Part shown: one piece after another, positions 27,912 to 36,838 of the stretch
Layout of the letters: each line of letters begins with the position of its first letter
Numbering within the stretch: the stretch's first letter is position 1
Assembly: GCF_030551875.1 (NCBI RefSeq)
Contig: NZ_JAUOZU010000005.1
Coordinates: forward strand, 186,001-250,000
Origin: Fluviirhizobium alvei
GTDB taxonomy: Bacteria; Pseudomonadota; Alphaproteobacteria; Rhizobiales; Rhizobiaceae
Direction: 5' to 3'
Length of the DNA: 64,000 nucleotides
Notes under the pieces: model-generated
What the model saw: only the letters and a program-made list of their open reading frames with translations
Told to the model about the DNA's origin: nothing
Database searches by the model: none
Program-made: the position numbers and the translations under genes

Positions 27912-29195
27912 TCAGTCGAACTTCACTTCCTTGAGCTTGTCGATGCCGAGCACCTGCAGTGCCAGCTTTTCATAGAAGGGCTCGGACTTGCCGACCCTGA
28001 TCTTGCGCAGGAAGTATTTCTCGAAACCGATTTTTGCCAGGTGAACCCACTTGCCGGACGACGCCCAGTTGACGTTGCGCGGTGGAATTTGCGGCTGGGC
28101 AACGAAGGCCACACCGGAATCGCCGAAATCGGCAAGGCAGACAGCATTCCAGCTCCCTTGCGCATTCGGCTCCTTGTTATTGGCCAAGGCCGCAATATTG
28201 TGGGCGGTGGCCGTCACCATGCTCTCGATCATGAAGCCGGTCTTCGGCACGCCGACCGGAACCGGCGTCGGCCCCATCGGCGGAATGGCGACGCAGACAC
28301 CGATGCCGAACACATTCGGGAAGGTCGGATTGCGCTGATGCTTGTCGACGATGATGAAGCCGCGCGGATTGGTCAGCCCTTCGATGCCGCGAACCGCTGC
28401 AACGCCGCGGAAAGCCGGCAGCATCATCGAAAAGGCAACAGGCAATTCATGGGTCTTGGCAACGCTGCCATCGTCCTTGATCTCGTCGGCAATGATCTTG
28501 CCCGGCTCGACCTTCTGAACCTTGGCATTGGTAACCCACTTGATGTGATGCTGGCGCAACTCGCTTTCGAGCAGGCCCTTGGTGTCGCCGACCCCATCGA
28601 GTCCGAGATGGCCGATATAGGGCTCGGAGGTCACGAAGGTCATCGGAACCCGATCGCGCACCTTGGCATCGCGCAGCGCCTTGTCGAGAATGAAGGCGAA
28701 CTCATAGGCAGGGCCGAAGCAGGAAGCACCCTGGACGGCGCCGATAACCACCGGACCCGGATTAGCCACCAGCCTGTCGAAGGCCGACTTGGCCGCAAGC
28801 GCATGATCAATATGGCAGACCGACTGCGTGTTGGCCTCGGGGCCGAACCCTTCGATTTCATCGAAAGCCAGCTCGGGACCGGTGGCAATCACGAGATAAT
28901 CGTAGGAAACGCTCTCTCCCGTCGTCAGTTCGACGCGGTTCTCCGACGGATGGACCCGGGCCGCACCTTCCGGCCGCAAGGTGATCGAACGCTTTTCGAA
29001 CACAGGCTTGAGATCAACCTCAATCGTCTCGCGATCGCGCCAACCGACAGCCACCCACGGATTGGACGGCACGAAAGAATATCTGTCACCCTTGTTGATC
29101 ACGGTAATCTTGTCATCGCGCCCCAACTGGTCGCGCAACTCGTAAGCCATGATCGTGCCGCCCAGGCCGGCACCCAATACCACCACATGCGTCAT
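27912..29195 (-). CDS. sulfide:quinone oxidoreductase family flavoprotein
   Basis: Membrane-associated FAD enzyme that oxidises sulfide and passes electrons to quinone. The 427-residue protein starts with the FAD dinucleotide fold VVVLGAGLGGTIMAYELR, then has YLVIATG and a second nucleotide-binding region. Three cysteines, C127 (QSVCHID), C159 (GASCFGPAYE) and C353 (AVCLADFGD), fall at positions matching the three redox Cys of Acidithiobacillus ferrooxidans SQR (128, 160, 356). The quinone-site signature GVPKTGFMIESM is present, and the C-terminal 50 residues are amphipathic, as expected for monotopic membrane binding. No persulfide dioxygenase or rhodanese gene is adjacent. An AT-rich dyad lies upstream. 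Confidence 0.85.
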   Translation of the reverse strand: MTHVVVLGAGLGGTIMAYELRDQLGRDDKITVINKGDRYSFVPSNPWVAVGWRDRETIEVDLKPVFEKRSITLRPEGAARVHPSENRVELTTGESVSYDYLVIATGPELAFDEIEGFGPEANTQSVCHIDHALAAKSAFDRLVANPGPVVIGAVQGASCFGPAYEFAFILDKALRDAKVRDRVPMTFVTSEPYIGHLGLDGVGDTKGLLESELRQHHIKWVTNAKVQKVEPGKIIADEIKDDGSVAKTHELPVAFSMMLPAFRGVAAVRGIEGLTNPRGFIIVDKHQRNPTFPNVFGIGVCVAIPPMGPTPVPVGVPKTGFMIESMVTATAHNIAALANNKEPNAQGSWNAVCLADFGDSGVAFVAQPQIPPRNVNWASSGKWVHLAKIGFEKYFLRKIRVGKSEPFYEKLALQVLGIDKLKEVKFD

Positions 29196-29248
29196 GTAAG
29201 ATTTCCTCCCCGGAACTGAGCATCCATTCAGGATTGCTCTCCAGACTC

Positions 29249-29272
29249 ATATAATAAACAATATATATTATT
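29249..29272. promoter_or_regulatory. AT-rich dyad upstream of the SQR gene
   Basis: A run of about 24 A/T-rich bases (CATATAATAAACAATATATATTATT region) contains the inverted repeat ATAATA / TATTAT. It lies 54 bases upstream of the sqr ATG in otherwise GC-rich DNA. Sulfide-responsive ArsR-type repressors (BigR/SqrR) are known to bind AT-rich palindromes of this kind; no such regulator gene is in the window. Confidence 0.5.
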
Positions 29273-29331
29273 CAAGCTATGTTTTCCATCCCTAGACTAA
29301 GGATGGAGGGCGCGATGGTCTGGGATCACCC

Positions 29332-30087
29332 TCAGTTCACGTGGCCCGCAACCGAAAACCGGTCGAGTTTGAGGAAGACGACCCCTCTGGCTTTCAGGGC
29401 CAGCAGCGCCTTGGCCACCCCTTCCCCTGAGGAACGATCGGGCTGGTTGACATGGGCGATGATAACGTCCCCGTCCTTTGCGGCGCTGATGCGACGTTCG
29501 ACCGTGCTCGCCTTGAGCGTTGCGCCCATATCGCCGTTCAGGGAGAAGCCGGCGATCTGGTATCCCATGGCCTTGATTTCAGCCATCGATGAGGCCGTGT
29601 ATTCGGCCGTGGCTCCCCGGAACCAGCGCGGCCGCTGAAAGCCCGCCGCAAGAATTGCCTGTTCGCCGCCCGACACTTCCAATTCTACGGAAGCGGGCGA
29701 ACCGGCAGCCGCGATGCCAAAGATGCTGCCGGGCCGGTCGACCGCCGGAATATGGTTAGCGCCGTGATTCTCGATCTCGAACAGATCGGGATGCGCCTTG
29801 AGCCTGGCCAGCGCCACCGGGTTCTTGTTGATCCAGCGAGCGGTGACGAAAAAGGTTGCGGCGATGCGGTTGTTAATCAGCGTATCGACGATCCGGTCGT
29901 CGGTCTTGCCCATGCAGGCATCGAAGGTGAGGAAAACGGACGGAGCGCTGCCGGACAGGCTTTTCTGCGCCGTCATATGCAGTTCGATCAGATCCTTTTC
30001 CGCCAATGCCGGAGTGGCCGTACCCAGCACCAGTGCGAGGAGCGCCGGAATGGCCCGCGGCCTAGGCTTCACTGAAAGGATCATCAT
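29332..30087 (-). CDS. secreted polysaccharide deacetylase-like protein (NodB homology)
   Basis: A 251-residue protein with a Sec leader from the ATG at 30087 (basic start, hydrophobic core PALLALVLGTATPALA, cleavage after ALA). The NodB-type domain shows motif 1 as FLTFDACMGKTDDRI and motif 2 as HGANH (both metal-binding His). In motif 1 the second Asp of the canonical TFDDG is replaced by Ala, a variant (TFDAC) seen in one branch of the family, with Asp-Asp of KTDDR nearby. It probably removes acetyl groups from a periplasmic or surface glycan. Divergent from oligopeptidase B. Confidence 0.78.
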   Translation of the reverse strand: MMILSVKPRPRAIPALLALVLGTATPALAEKDLIELHMTAQKSLSGSAPSVFLTFDACMGKTDDRIVDTLINNRIAATFFVTARWINKNPVALARLKAHPDLFEIENHGANHIPAVDRPGSIFGIAAAGSPASVELEVSGGEQAILAAGFQRPRWFRGATAEYTASSMAEIKAMGYQIAGFSLNGDMGATLKASTVERRISAAKDGDVIIAHVNQPDRSSGEGVAKALLALKARGVVFLKLDRFSVAGHVN

Positions 30088-30229
30088 CTGTCTCTGTCGT
30101 GGCGGCAGTCGTCGCAAGCCGCCGCTCCGCAATAGGGAAACTGTGGTTCTTGAACTGCATCGTTCCTATCTTTATGTCTGGTCGATATGCCGATCCTGGC
30201 AAAAGTTCAACCTGTCGAAAGAATGTGTC

Positions 30230-32323
30230 TTGCCAAGCTTCAAGAATTTGCCTGCCGCGCCGAAAGCCAAGAAGAAGCCTGTGACGACAACCCATCACGG
30301 CGTGGCGCTGACCGATGATTATGGCTGGCTGCGCGCTGACAACTGGCAGGCCATGTTCCGCGACACATCGATTCTCGATCCGGAAATCCGCGCCCATCTC
30401 GAGGCAGAAAACGCCTATCAGGACCAGATCATGTCCGAGACTGCGGCGCTGCAGAAAACCTTGTTCGCCGAGATGAAGGGGCGCATCAAGGAGGATGATT
30501 CCTCCGTGCCGATGAAGGATGGCGCCTATGCCTATGGAACGCTCTTTGTGAAGGGCGGCGAACAGGCGCATTATTTCCGCACACCGCGGGCCGGCGGCGC
30601 GATCAAGGAGATCCTTCTCAATGGCGACAAGGAGGCGAAGGGCAAGGACTATTGCCGCATCGCCGGGCTTGCCCATGCGCCGGGCCATGACAAGGGCCTG
30701 TGGGGTTATGACGACAAGGGCTCGGAATATTTCACCCTGCGCATCCGCGACTTCAAATCCGGCAAGGATCTCGATGACGTGATCGAGAATACCGGCGGCG
30801 GCGGCGTCTGGGCACCCGATGGCAAGAGCTTCTTCTATACGATGCTCGACGAGAACCACCGTCCGTCGCGCATCTATCACCACATTCTCGGCCAACCGCA
30901 ATCCAAGGATCGTCTGGTTTACGAGGAGGACGATGCCGGCTTCTTCATGGGCGTCGGCGGCTCCCTGCTCGACGATTATATTTTCATCGACATCCACGAC
31001 CATGAAACATCGGAATACCGCATCCTCTCGACCAAGGATCTTTCCGCCGAGCCGAAGCTGGTCGCCGAACGCCTGACCGGCATCGAATATGAGATGTGCG
31101 AAGGCGGCGATGTCTTCTTCATTCTCACCAATGATGGCGATGCCAAGGACTTCAAGATCATGCAGACGCCGGTCGACCAGCCCGGCAAGGCCAACTGGCG
31201 CGAGGTGGTTGCCCATCGTCCGGGCACACTCATCCTGTCGGTCAATGCCTACAAGGATCACCTGGTCTGGATGGAGCGCCACGAGGGCTTGCCGCGCATC
31301 GTGATCCGCGATCGCCGCACCGGTGAGGATCATGCCATTGCCTTCGAGGAGGAAGCCTATTCGCTCGGCTTCAGCGGCGCCCTCGAATATGACACCGACT
31401 GGGTGCGCTTCAGCTATTCGTCGATGACGACGCCGACGCAGCTCTATGACTACAACATGAAGACACGCGAACGCATTCTGCTGAAGACCCAGGTCGTTCC
31501 GTCGGGACACGACATCTCGAAATACGTCACCCGCCGCGTGTTCGCGACCGCGCCGGACGGCGAAAAGGTGCCCGTCTCGCTGCTCTACAAGAAGGATATC
31601 GCGCTCGATGGCAGTGCGCCCTGCCTTCTCTACGGTTACGGCGCCTATGGCATTTCCATCCCCGCCTCCTTTTCGACCAACTGCCTCTCTCTCGTCGATC
31701 GCGGCTTCGTCTATGCCATCGCCCATATTCGCGGCGGCAAGGACAAGGGGTTCGCCTGGTATGAGAACGGCAAGATGGACAAGAAGAAGAACACCTTCTC
31801 CGACTTCATCGCCGCCGCTGACTATTTGGTCGACCAGGATTTCACCTCGCACGACCGTATCGTTGCAGAAGGCGGCTCCGCCGGCGGCATGCTGATGGGC
31901 GCCATTGCCAACATGGCGCCGGAAAAGTTCGCCGGCATCATTGCCGCCGTCCCCTTCGTCGATGTGCTGAACACGATGCTCGACGACACCCTGCCACTGA
32001 CGCCGCCGGAATGGCCCGAATGGGGCAACCCGATCGAGAGTGCACGCGACTTCGCCTATATTCGCTCCTATTCGCCCTACGATAATGTCGCGGCACTGGC
32101 CTATCCGCCGATCCTCGTCCTGTCCGGCTTGACGGATCCCCGCGTCACTTATTGGGAGCCGACGAAATGGGTGGCAAAATTGCGGGAACTGACGACCAGC
32201 AGCAACCCGATCATGCTCAAGACCAACATGGGCGCGGGCCATGGCGGCAAATCCGGCCGTTTCCAGAGGCTCGAGGAGATCGCCTTCGAATATGCATTCG
32301 CGCTGAAAACAGCGGGCAAATAG
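30230..32323 (+). CDS. ptrB: oligopeptidase B / prolyl oligopeptidase family (S9A)
   Basis: Serine peptidase that cuts short peptides, typically after basic residues. A TTG start at 30230 (PSFKNLPAAPKAKKKP) gives 697 residues, the normal oligopeptidase B length; upstream sequence is in frame but overlaps the divergent deacetylase and has no match. The N-terminal propeller region includes HHGVALTDDYGWLR. Catalytic residues are visible as Ser550 (EGGSAGGMLMG), Asp636 (LSGLTDPRV) and His671 (GAGHGGKSGR). No signal peptide is present, so it is cytoplasmic. A strong terminator follows at 32364. Confidence 0.9.
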   Translation: MPSFKNLPAAPKAKKKPVTTTHHGVALTDDYGWLRADNWQAMFRDTSILDPEIRAHLEAENAYQDQIMSETAALQKTLFAEMKGRIKEDDSSVPMKDGAYAYGTLFVKGGEQAHYFRTPRAGGAIKEILLNGDKEAKGKDYCRIAGLAHAPGHDKGLWGYDDKGSEYFTLRIRDFKSGKDLDDVIENTGGGGVWAPDGKSFFYTMLDENHRPSRIYHHILGQPQSKDRLVYEEDDAGFFMGVGGSLLDDYIFIDIHDHETSEYRILSTKDLSAEPKLVAERLTGIEYEMCEGGDVFFILTNDGDAKDFKIMQTPVDQPGKANWREVVAHRPGTLILSVNAYKDHLVWMERHEGLPRIVIRDRRTGEDHAIAFEEEAYSLGFSGALEYDTDWVRFSYSSMTTPTQLYDYNMKTRERILLKTQVVPSGHDISKYVTRRVFATAPDGEKVPVSLLYKKDIALDGSAPCLLYGYGAYGISIPASFSTNCLSLVDRGFVYAIAHIRGGKDKGFAWYENGKMDKKKNTFSDFIAAADYLVDQDFTSHDRIVAEGGSAGGMLMGAIANMAPEKFAGIIAAVPFVDVLNTMLDDTLPLTPPEWPEWGNPIESARDFAYIRSYSPYDNVAALAYPPILVLSGLTDPRVTYWEPTKWVAKLRELTTSSNPIMLKTNMGAGHGGKSGRFQRLEEIAFEYAFALKTAGK

Positions 32324-32363
32324 CCTCGGAACCACCCAGCCGGAACAACACAGCTTCCACAAG

Positions 32364-32389
32364 GCCCGGGCAACTGTCCGGGCTTTTTC
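32364..32389 (+). terminator. rho-independent terminator of the oligopeptidase gene
   Basis: GCCCGG / CCGGGC stem with an eight-base loop followed by TTTTT on the plus strand, 40 bases after the stop codon. Confidence 0.85.
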
Positions 32390-32692
32390 TTCCACGATAA
32401 ATTGTACCCCAACGAAGACGGAGCAATAATTGGTTGCGCTCATGCAGGCATCTCCACGGGCTGTTGGGTCCCGCAAAAAGGGAAACTCTTAGAGGCCCTC
32501 TGTATTCAAAAATATTTTCTATTTAAACGCGATCTTTCAAATCGTTTCCTAAATACAAAATTCGAATGAAACTCATGTTTTTCAATAATCTTGTCGCCTT
32601 ATTAAGCACGCAATGGTTGCCTTGTTCACCAAACATTAGGATCTACTCGACATGCTTTCCGTCACATTGATGATGGAGCGTGATGTAAGAGC
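32390..32692. other. AT-rich intergenic region before the TadG-like pair
   Basis: Together with the terminator this makes a gene-free stretch of 369 bases. From about 32480 to 32640 it is strongly A/T-rich (for example TATTTTCTATTTAAACGCG) in contrast with both sides. No ORF with a plausible RBS or family match, no tRNA and no clear repeat was found. It probably holds the promoter of the first TadG-like gene. Confidence 0.6.
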
Positions 32693-34150
32693 ATGTTTTC
32701 GAATTTTTCAGCGAAGGGCGCAGCATTGTTCTGTGACATGAAGCGAAACCTCCGGGCATTGGTCGAGCAGCGTTCCGGCAACTTTGCCTTAGCTTTTGCA
32801 CTAACAGCTTTACCCTTGATTGTCGGCATCGGTGCCAGCTTCGACTATGCTATGGCCTACAATGCGAAGCGGCGGATGGAGGCTGATCTTGATGCTGCCC
32901 TGCTCGCAACAGTCAAGAGCGTTGGCACCGACGATGAGGATGAGATCAAGGAAAGTATCGCGAACTGGTATGCGGCTCAAAGCAGCGTCAGCGCGATTGA
33001 CGATGCGGGAGGCGATACCGACATGACGTCGACTTCCGGCTACACCCTGGATCCCGACGATATCATCCTTGACACGTCGGGGCACAATGTCACCGCAACA
33101 ATTTCGGCGCGAGTTCCAACGACGCTACTGCGCATTTTCGGCAAGAACTATGTAAAGGTGCGGGTTTCCAGCACTGCCATGGGCACTTCGACCGATTATA
33201 TCAACGTCTATCTGGCTCTCGACAAGTCCGCGTCCATGCTGCTTGCGGCGACTACAGCTGGTCAGGCTGCCCTCATCAGTAAGACATCCTTCTACACATC
33301 GAGCAAAAGCAACAGCGACGGCTGTGTCTTTGCATGTCATACATCGCAATATTCCGGCCGTTCTTCGAACTATGCGATCGCTGTGGCTAACGGCATCACG
33401 CTGCGAACCGATGTTCAGCTGACCGCAGTGAAGAACGTTCTGACCCTGGTCAATACCGCCAACTCTGAGAAGCAGCATGTCAAGGTTGGGCTATACACGC
33501 TCGGAACGTCTACCACCGGGACAAGCCTTCTAGCCTCGAGTTACAAGACCAAGAATGGCATCCACACCGTACAGGATCCAATCTACAGCTATTCGACCCT
33601 CACCAGTCTACTCTCGACCAGCAGCGAATTATCCTCGGCCAGCGCATACAATTCTACCGATTTTCGCGCTCTTGAGGACCTTGCCGATATTGTTGGCGAA
33701 CAGGGCGACGGGGCCAGCGAAAGTTCTCCGCTCAAGATCGTCATGTTGATTACCGACGGTGTTCAGTCTTCCATGAGCTTCGTCGGAACCAGCAGCAATG
33801 CAAAATATATCGTGCCGATGAACCCATCTTGGTGTTCTGACATCAAGACGAATGGCGCGACTATGGCCGTTCTCTATACGGAATATCTGGCTGTGACTGC
33901 CGGCGACGACGTCGATAACTACAAGGCATCCCTGGGAGCAACCATGGCCTCGAGCTACTGGACAAGCAAATGGTCTGGCGCATCCTCAGCGCTCACCAGC
34001 ACCACACGCCACGATTATATCGAAACGGCTCTGACCGGCTGTGCCAGCAGCAACGACTATTTCATTTCGGCTGCATCGCAGAGCGCAATCGAAGCCGGCT
34101 TCAGTGAGCTATTGACGACCTATCTGTCCGCGATTCGATTGACACAGTAG
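32693..34150 (+). CDS. TadG-like pilus-assembly protein with von Willebrand A domain, copy 1
   Basis: A 485-residue envelope protein. Residues about 25-50 (RSGNFALAFALTALPLIVGI) form the TadE/TadG-type N-terminal membrane helix, followed by the usual FDYAMAYNAKRRMEADLDAALLA. A von Willebrand A domain begins near residue 172, with the MIDAS start DKSAS (DxSxS, Asp177) and later VMLITDGVQSS. It carries CVFACH (Cys211, Cys215, His216) plus further Cys at NPSWCSD and TGCASS, probably disulfides in the periplasm. TadG proteins usually belong to Flp/Tad pilus loci, but no prepilin, ATPase or secretin gene is nearby. Highly similar to the next gene. Confidence 0.85.
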   Translation: MFSNFSAKGAALFCDMKRNLRALVEQRSGNFALAFALTALPLIVGIGASFDYAMAYNAKRRMEADLDAALLATVKSVGTDDEDEIKESIANWYAAQSSVSAIDDAGGDTDMTSTSGYTLDPDDIILDTSGHNVTATISARVPTTLLRIFGKNYVKVRVSSTAMGTSTDYINVYLALDKSASMLLAATTAGQAALISKTSFYTSSKSNSDGCVFACHTSQYSGRSSNYAIAVANGITLRTDVQLTAVKNVLTLVNTANSEKQHVKVGLYTLGTSTTGTSLLASSYKTKNGIHTVQDPIYSYSTLTSLLSTSSELSSASAYNSTDFRALEDLADIVGEQGDGASESSPLKIVMLITDGVQSSMSFVGTSSNAKYIVPMNPSWCSDIKTNGATMAVLYTEYLAVTAGDDVDNYKASLGATMASSYWTSKWSGASSALTSTTRHDYIETALTGCASSNDYFISAASQSAIEAGFSELLTTYLSAIRLTQ

Positions 34151-34369
34151 GTCTTCAAACGGGATTTCGTTTCACTTCGGAACATTCAAATCGCCTGAAA
34201 CGTTACAGTTTATGAGGATTATTCACTAATTCATAAGCATAAAACAATTTATGCTTACATCCACGACCATAAGAATGAAAACGATATGACCAAAGGCGTA
34301 TCGTTTACCTCGGCTTATACATTCGACGCTCAGATAAAGGCTGCAGGGCTGTAACCTGTCTGTTGAGGG

Positions 34370-35818
34370 ATGATGTCGATGTCCGTGTTTTCGAAAATGC
34401 AATCTTTGCTTGGAAACGTCTCCGCGCTCTTGCGCGATCGTTCCGGGAATTTTGCCTTGTCCTTCGCACTTATTGCCGTTCCGATGCTGGTTGGCATTGG
34501 AGCGGGGATCGATTACGCAACAGCCTACAATACCAAACGGCGTATGGAATCCGATCTCGATGCGGCGCTGCTCGCGACCGTCAAGAGCATAGGCGTCAAG
34601 AATGAGCAGGCGATCAAAGAAAGTATCGCGAAATGGTATGCCGCGCAAACCACGATCAGCTCGATTGACAATGCAGGCGACGATGACGAAGTCTCGTTGA
34701 CATCAGGCTACACACTCGACCCAGACGACATCATTCTCGACACAACAGGTCGGAACATCACCGCCACCATCAAGGCGAGAGTGCCGACGACACTGATGCG
34801 TATTGTCGGCAAAAACTACATCAAGGTCGCCGTGTCCAGTTCGGCGATGGGATCAACAAACAACTACATCAACGTTTATCTGGTCCTGGATAAATCAGCT
34901 TCCATGCTGCTCGCAGCGACCACCGCAGGTCAAACCGCGCTCATCAGCAAGACCGCATTCTACTCATCGAGCAGGAACTATAGTGACGGCTGCGTGTTTG
35001 CTTGCCACACTTCGCTCTATTCGGGAAGGCAGTCGAACTACGATATTGCAGTGGCCAACGGGATCACATTGCGCACCGATGTGCAGTTGAACGCTGTCAG
35101 AAACGTCCTGAACATGGTCAAGACGGCGAACTCCGAGAAACAGCATGTGAAGGTCGGCCTTTACACGCTCGGCACATCCACGACCGGAACAAGTCTTCTG
35201 TCCTCCGGCTACAAAACCAAGAACGGCATCCATACCGTTCAGGAACCGATCTACAGTTACTCGACACTCACCGGTCTCCTGACGAGCAGCACAGAACTCT
35301 CCTCGGCAAGTGTCTATAATTCGACCGATTTCCGGTCGCTTCAGGACCTGGCCACCATGATCGGCGATCAGGGGGATGGATCGAGCGAAAGCTCTCCCCT
35401 CAAGATCGTCATGCTGATCACCGATGGGGTACAGTCATCGATGGCCTTTGTTGGAACCGGCTCTAGTGCGAAATACATCGTTCCCATGAACCCTAGCTGG
35501 TGCTCCGACATCAAGACCAAGGGCGCCACAATGGCGGTGCTTTACACGGAATATCTGGCCGTGACGGCTGGCGACGATGTCGCCAACTACAAGGCATCTG
35601 TCGGAGCAACGATGTCATCGAGTTACTGGACAAGCAAATGGTCGGGTGCGTCCTCGGCTTTGACCAGCACCACTCGACACGACTATATCGAGACCGCTTT
35701 GTCCTCATGCGCAACCAACAAGGATTACTTCCTGTCCGCCGCATCGCAATCGGCGATCGAGGCCGGTTTCAGCGAACTCCTGACCACCTATCTTTCTGCC
35801 ATTCGCCTGACCCAGTGA
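34370..35818 (+). CDS. TadG-like pilus-assembly protein with von Willebrand A domain, copy 2
   Basis: A 482-residue paralog of the gene at 32693, with the same order of features: N-terminal membrane helix (RSGNFALSFALIAVPMLVGI), FDYATAYNTKRRME-like continuation, MIDAS DKSAS, CVFACH and VMLITDGVQSS. Long stretches are identical to copy 1, with most changes in the first 150 residues and in synonymous positions. Four Met codons lie at the start; the GAGGG at 34365 is best spaced for the one at 34379 (MSVFSKMQSLL). The two genes are separated by 219 AT-rich bases that hold no repeat of the coding region, so each may have its own promoter. The stop of this gene touches the convergent cytochrome gene. 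Confidence 0.85.
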   Translation: MMSMSVFSKMQSLLGNVSALLRDRSGNFALSFALIAVPMLVGIGAGIDYATAYNTKRRMESDLDAALLATVKSIGVKNEQAIKESIAKWYAAQTTISSIDNAGDDDEVSLTSGYTLDPDDIILDTTGRNITATIKARVPTTLMRIVGKNYIKVAVSSSAMGSTNNYINVYLVLDKSASMLLAATTAGQTALISKTAFYSSSRNYSDGCVFACHTSLYSGRQSNYDIAVANGITLRTDVQLNAVRNVLNMVKTANSEKQHVKVGLYTLGTSTTGTSLLSSGYKTKNGIHTVQEPIYSYSTLTGLLTSSTELSSASVYNSTDFRSLQDLATMIGDQGDGSSESSPLKIVMLITDGVQSSMAFVGTGSSAKYIVPMNPSWCSDIKTKGATMAVLYTEYLAVTAGDDVANYKASVGATMSSSYWTSKWSGASSALTSTTRHDYIETALSSCATNKDYFLSAASQSAIEAGFSELLTTYLSAIRLTQ

Positions 35819-36730
35819 TCACCGGGCAGGCAGCGCCTTGAGGTAGGCAGCGATCGCTTCGCGATCGTCCTTCGTCAGCTTGGCCATGTTCTTCTGCACC
35901 TCGACCATGCTGCCGCCGACGGAATCGAACTCCGGCGTGAAGCCGGTCTCGAGATAGTTGGCGATGTCGCCGGCGCTCCAGGATTTGATCGTTCCGCCGG
36001 GGGTGATGTTCGGGATCTTGCCTTCACCGTCCGGGTTGGCGGCACCGGCCAGCCACTGGTCGCTCAGGAAACCGCCGAGGCTGTTGCGCGGCGTGTGGCA
36101 TTCGCCGCAATGGCCCGGCCCTTCCACCAGATACTGCCCGCGTTTGATCTGGTCATCTGCTTTGGCGAGCGTGACGCGCGGCTGGTCGCTGAAGAAAAGA
36201 AACTTCCAGCCACCCAGCGCCAGACGAATGTTGAAGGGAAAGCCGATCTCATGCGGTGGTGCAACCTTGTCGCTTTTCGGCAATGTCTTGAGATAGGCAA
36301 AGAGGTCTGCGACATCCTTGGCCGTCATGCGCGCATAAGACCCGTAGGGCAAGGAAGGGTAGAGATGGCTGCCATCGCGGCCAACGCCGCGCGTGAGCGC
36401 ATCGCCAAACTCTGCCAAGGTCCAGCTGCCGATGCCGGCCTTTTCATCCGGCGAAATGTTCGGCACATGAAATGTTCCGAAATCGCTCTTTATTGCCAGG
36501 CCACCCGAAAGCACGAGTTCCGCCTCGCCGCTGGCACCCGGAGCCTTGTGGCAGGAAACGCAGCCTCCCATTGAGAAGACCTTTTCGCCATTGGCGAGAT
36601 CGGGGCTGCCAAGCCCTTCCCAGAAGGTCGGAGGATGCGGTTGCGGTCGGGTGATCACCACAAAGGCCGCCACGCCGGCAACGCCAAGAACGGCCAGCGC
36701 ACCAATGGATTTCATCAACCTGCCGGCCAT
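35819..36730 (-). CDS. diheme cytochrome c
   Basis: A 303-residue c-type cytochrome with two heme-binding sites: CVSCH (Cys57, Cys60, His61) and CGECH (Cys208, Cys211, His212). An N-terminal signal-anchor (IGALAVLGVAGVAAFVVIT) would place it in the periplasm, tethered to the inner membrane. Domain layout and TPRNSLGG after the second heme resemble the electron-transfer cytochrome subunits of periplasmic alcohol and aldehyde dehydrogenases, though those usually have three hemes and no dehydrogenase gene is adjacent. It follows the cytochrome c' gene on the same strand after 108 bases containing a strong hairpin. Likely an electron carrier; partner unknown. Confidence 0.87.
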   Translation of the reverse strand: MAGRLMKSIGALAVLGVAGVAAFVVITRPQPHPPTFWEGLGSPDLANGEKVFSMGGCVSCHKAPGASGEAELVLSGGLAIKSDFGTFHVPNISPDEKAGIGSWTLAEFGDALTRGVGRDGSHLYPSLPYGSYARMTAKDVADLFAYLKTLPKSDKVAPPHEIGFPFNIRLALGGWKFLFFSDQPRVTLAKADDQIKRGQYLVEGPGHCGECHTPRNSLGGFLSDQWLAGAANPDGEGKIPNITPGGTIKSWSAGDIANYLETGFTPEFDSVGGSMVEVQKNMAKLTKDDREAIAAYLKALPAR

Positions 36731-36771
36731 CTCAAACTCTCCCGAAAATCAAGTCCCATCCCCAAATTGCA

Positions 36772-36797
36772 CCGGGCCCGTGGAGGTACGGGCCCGG
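36772..36797 (-). other. strong hairpin between cytochrome c' and diheme cytochrome c genes
   Basis: Perfect 10-bp inverted repeat CCGGGCCCGT / ACGGGCCCGG around GGAGGT (plus strand). No T-run follows on either strand, so it is not a standard terminator. It could be an RNA-stabilising or processing element that sets different levels of the two cytochromes. Confidence 0.6.
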
Positions 36798-36838
36798 CAA
36801 GTCCGCTGCCGAATGGGGGGATAAGGCAGCGGCAGAAA

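Larger units (their letters stand above)
32693..35818 (+). repeat. tandem gene duplication (two TadG-like paralogs)
   Basis: The two consecutive genes align over their entire length with similar size (485 and 482 residues) and the same motif order, showing an old local duplication. Nucleotide identity is clearly lower than protein identity, since many third positions differ, so this is not a recent or assembly-derived repeat. Confidence 0.85.

Noticed and set aside
30062-32476. An 804-codon open frame on the minus strand
   Set aside because: Antisense to oligopeptidase B, whose catalytic triad is intact; composition is that of a shadow frame.
32390-32692. CRISPR or tandem repeats in the AT-rich gap
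   Set aside because: No repeated unit of 20 bases or more could be found; the region is merely AT-rich.
36772-36797. Hairpin between the cytochrome genes as a rho-independent terminator
   Set aside because: No T-run follows on either strand, so it was listed only as a hairpin.
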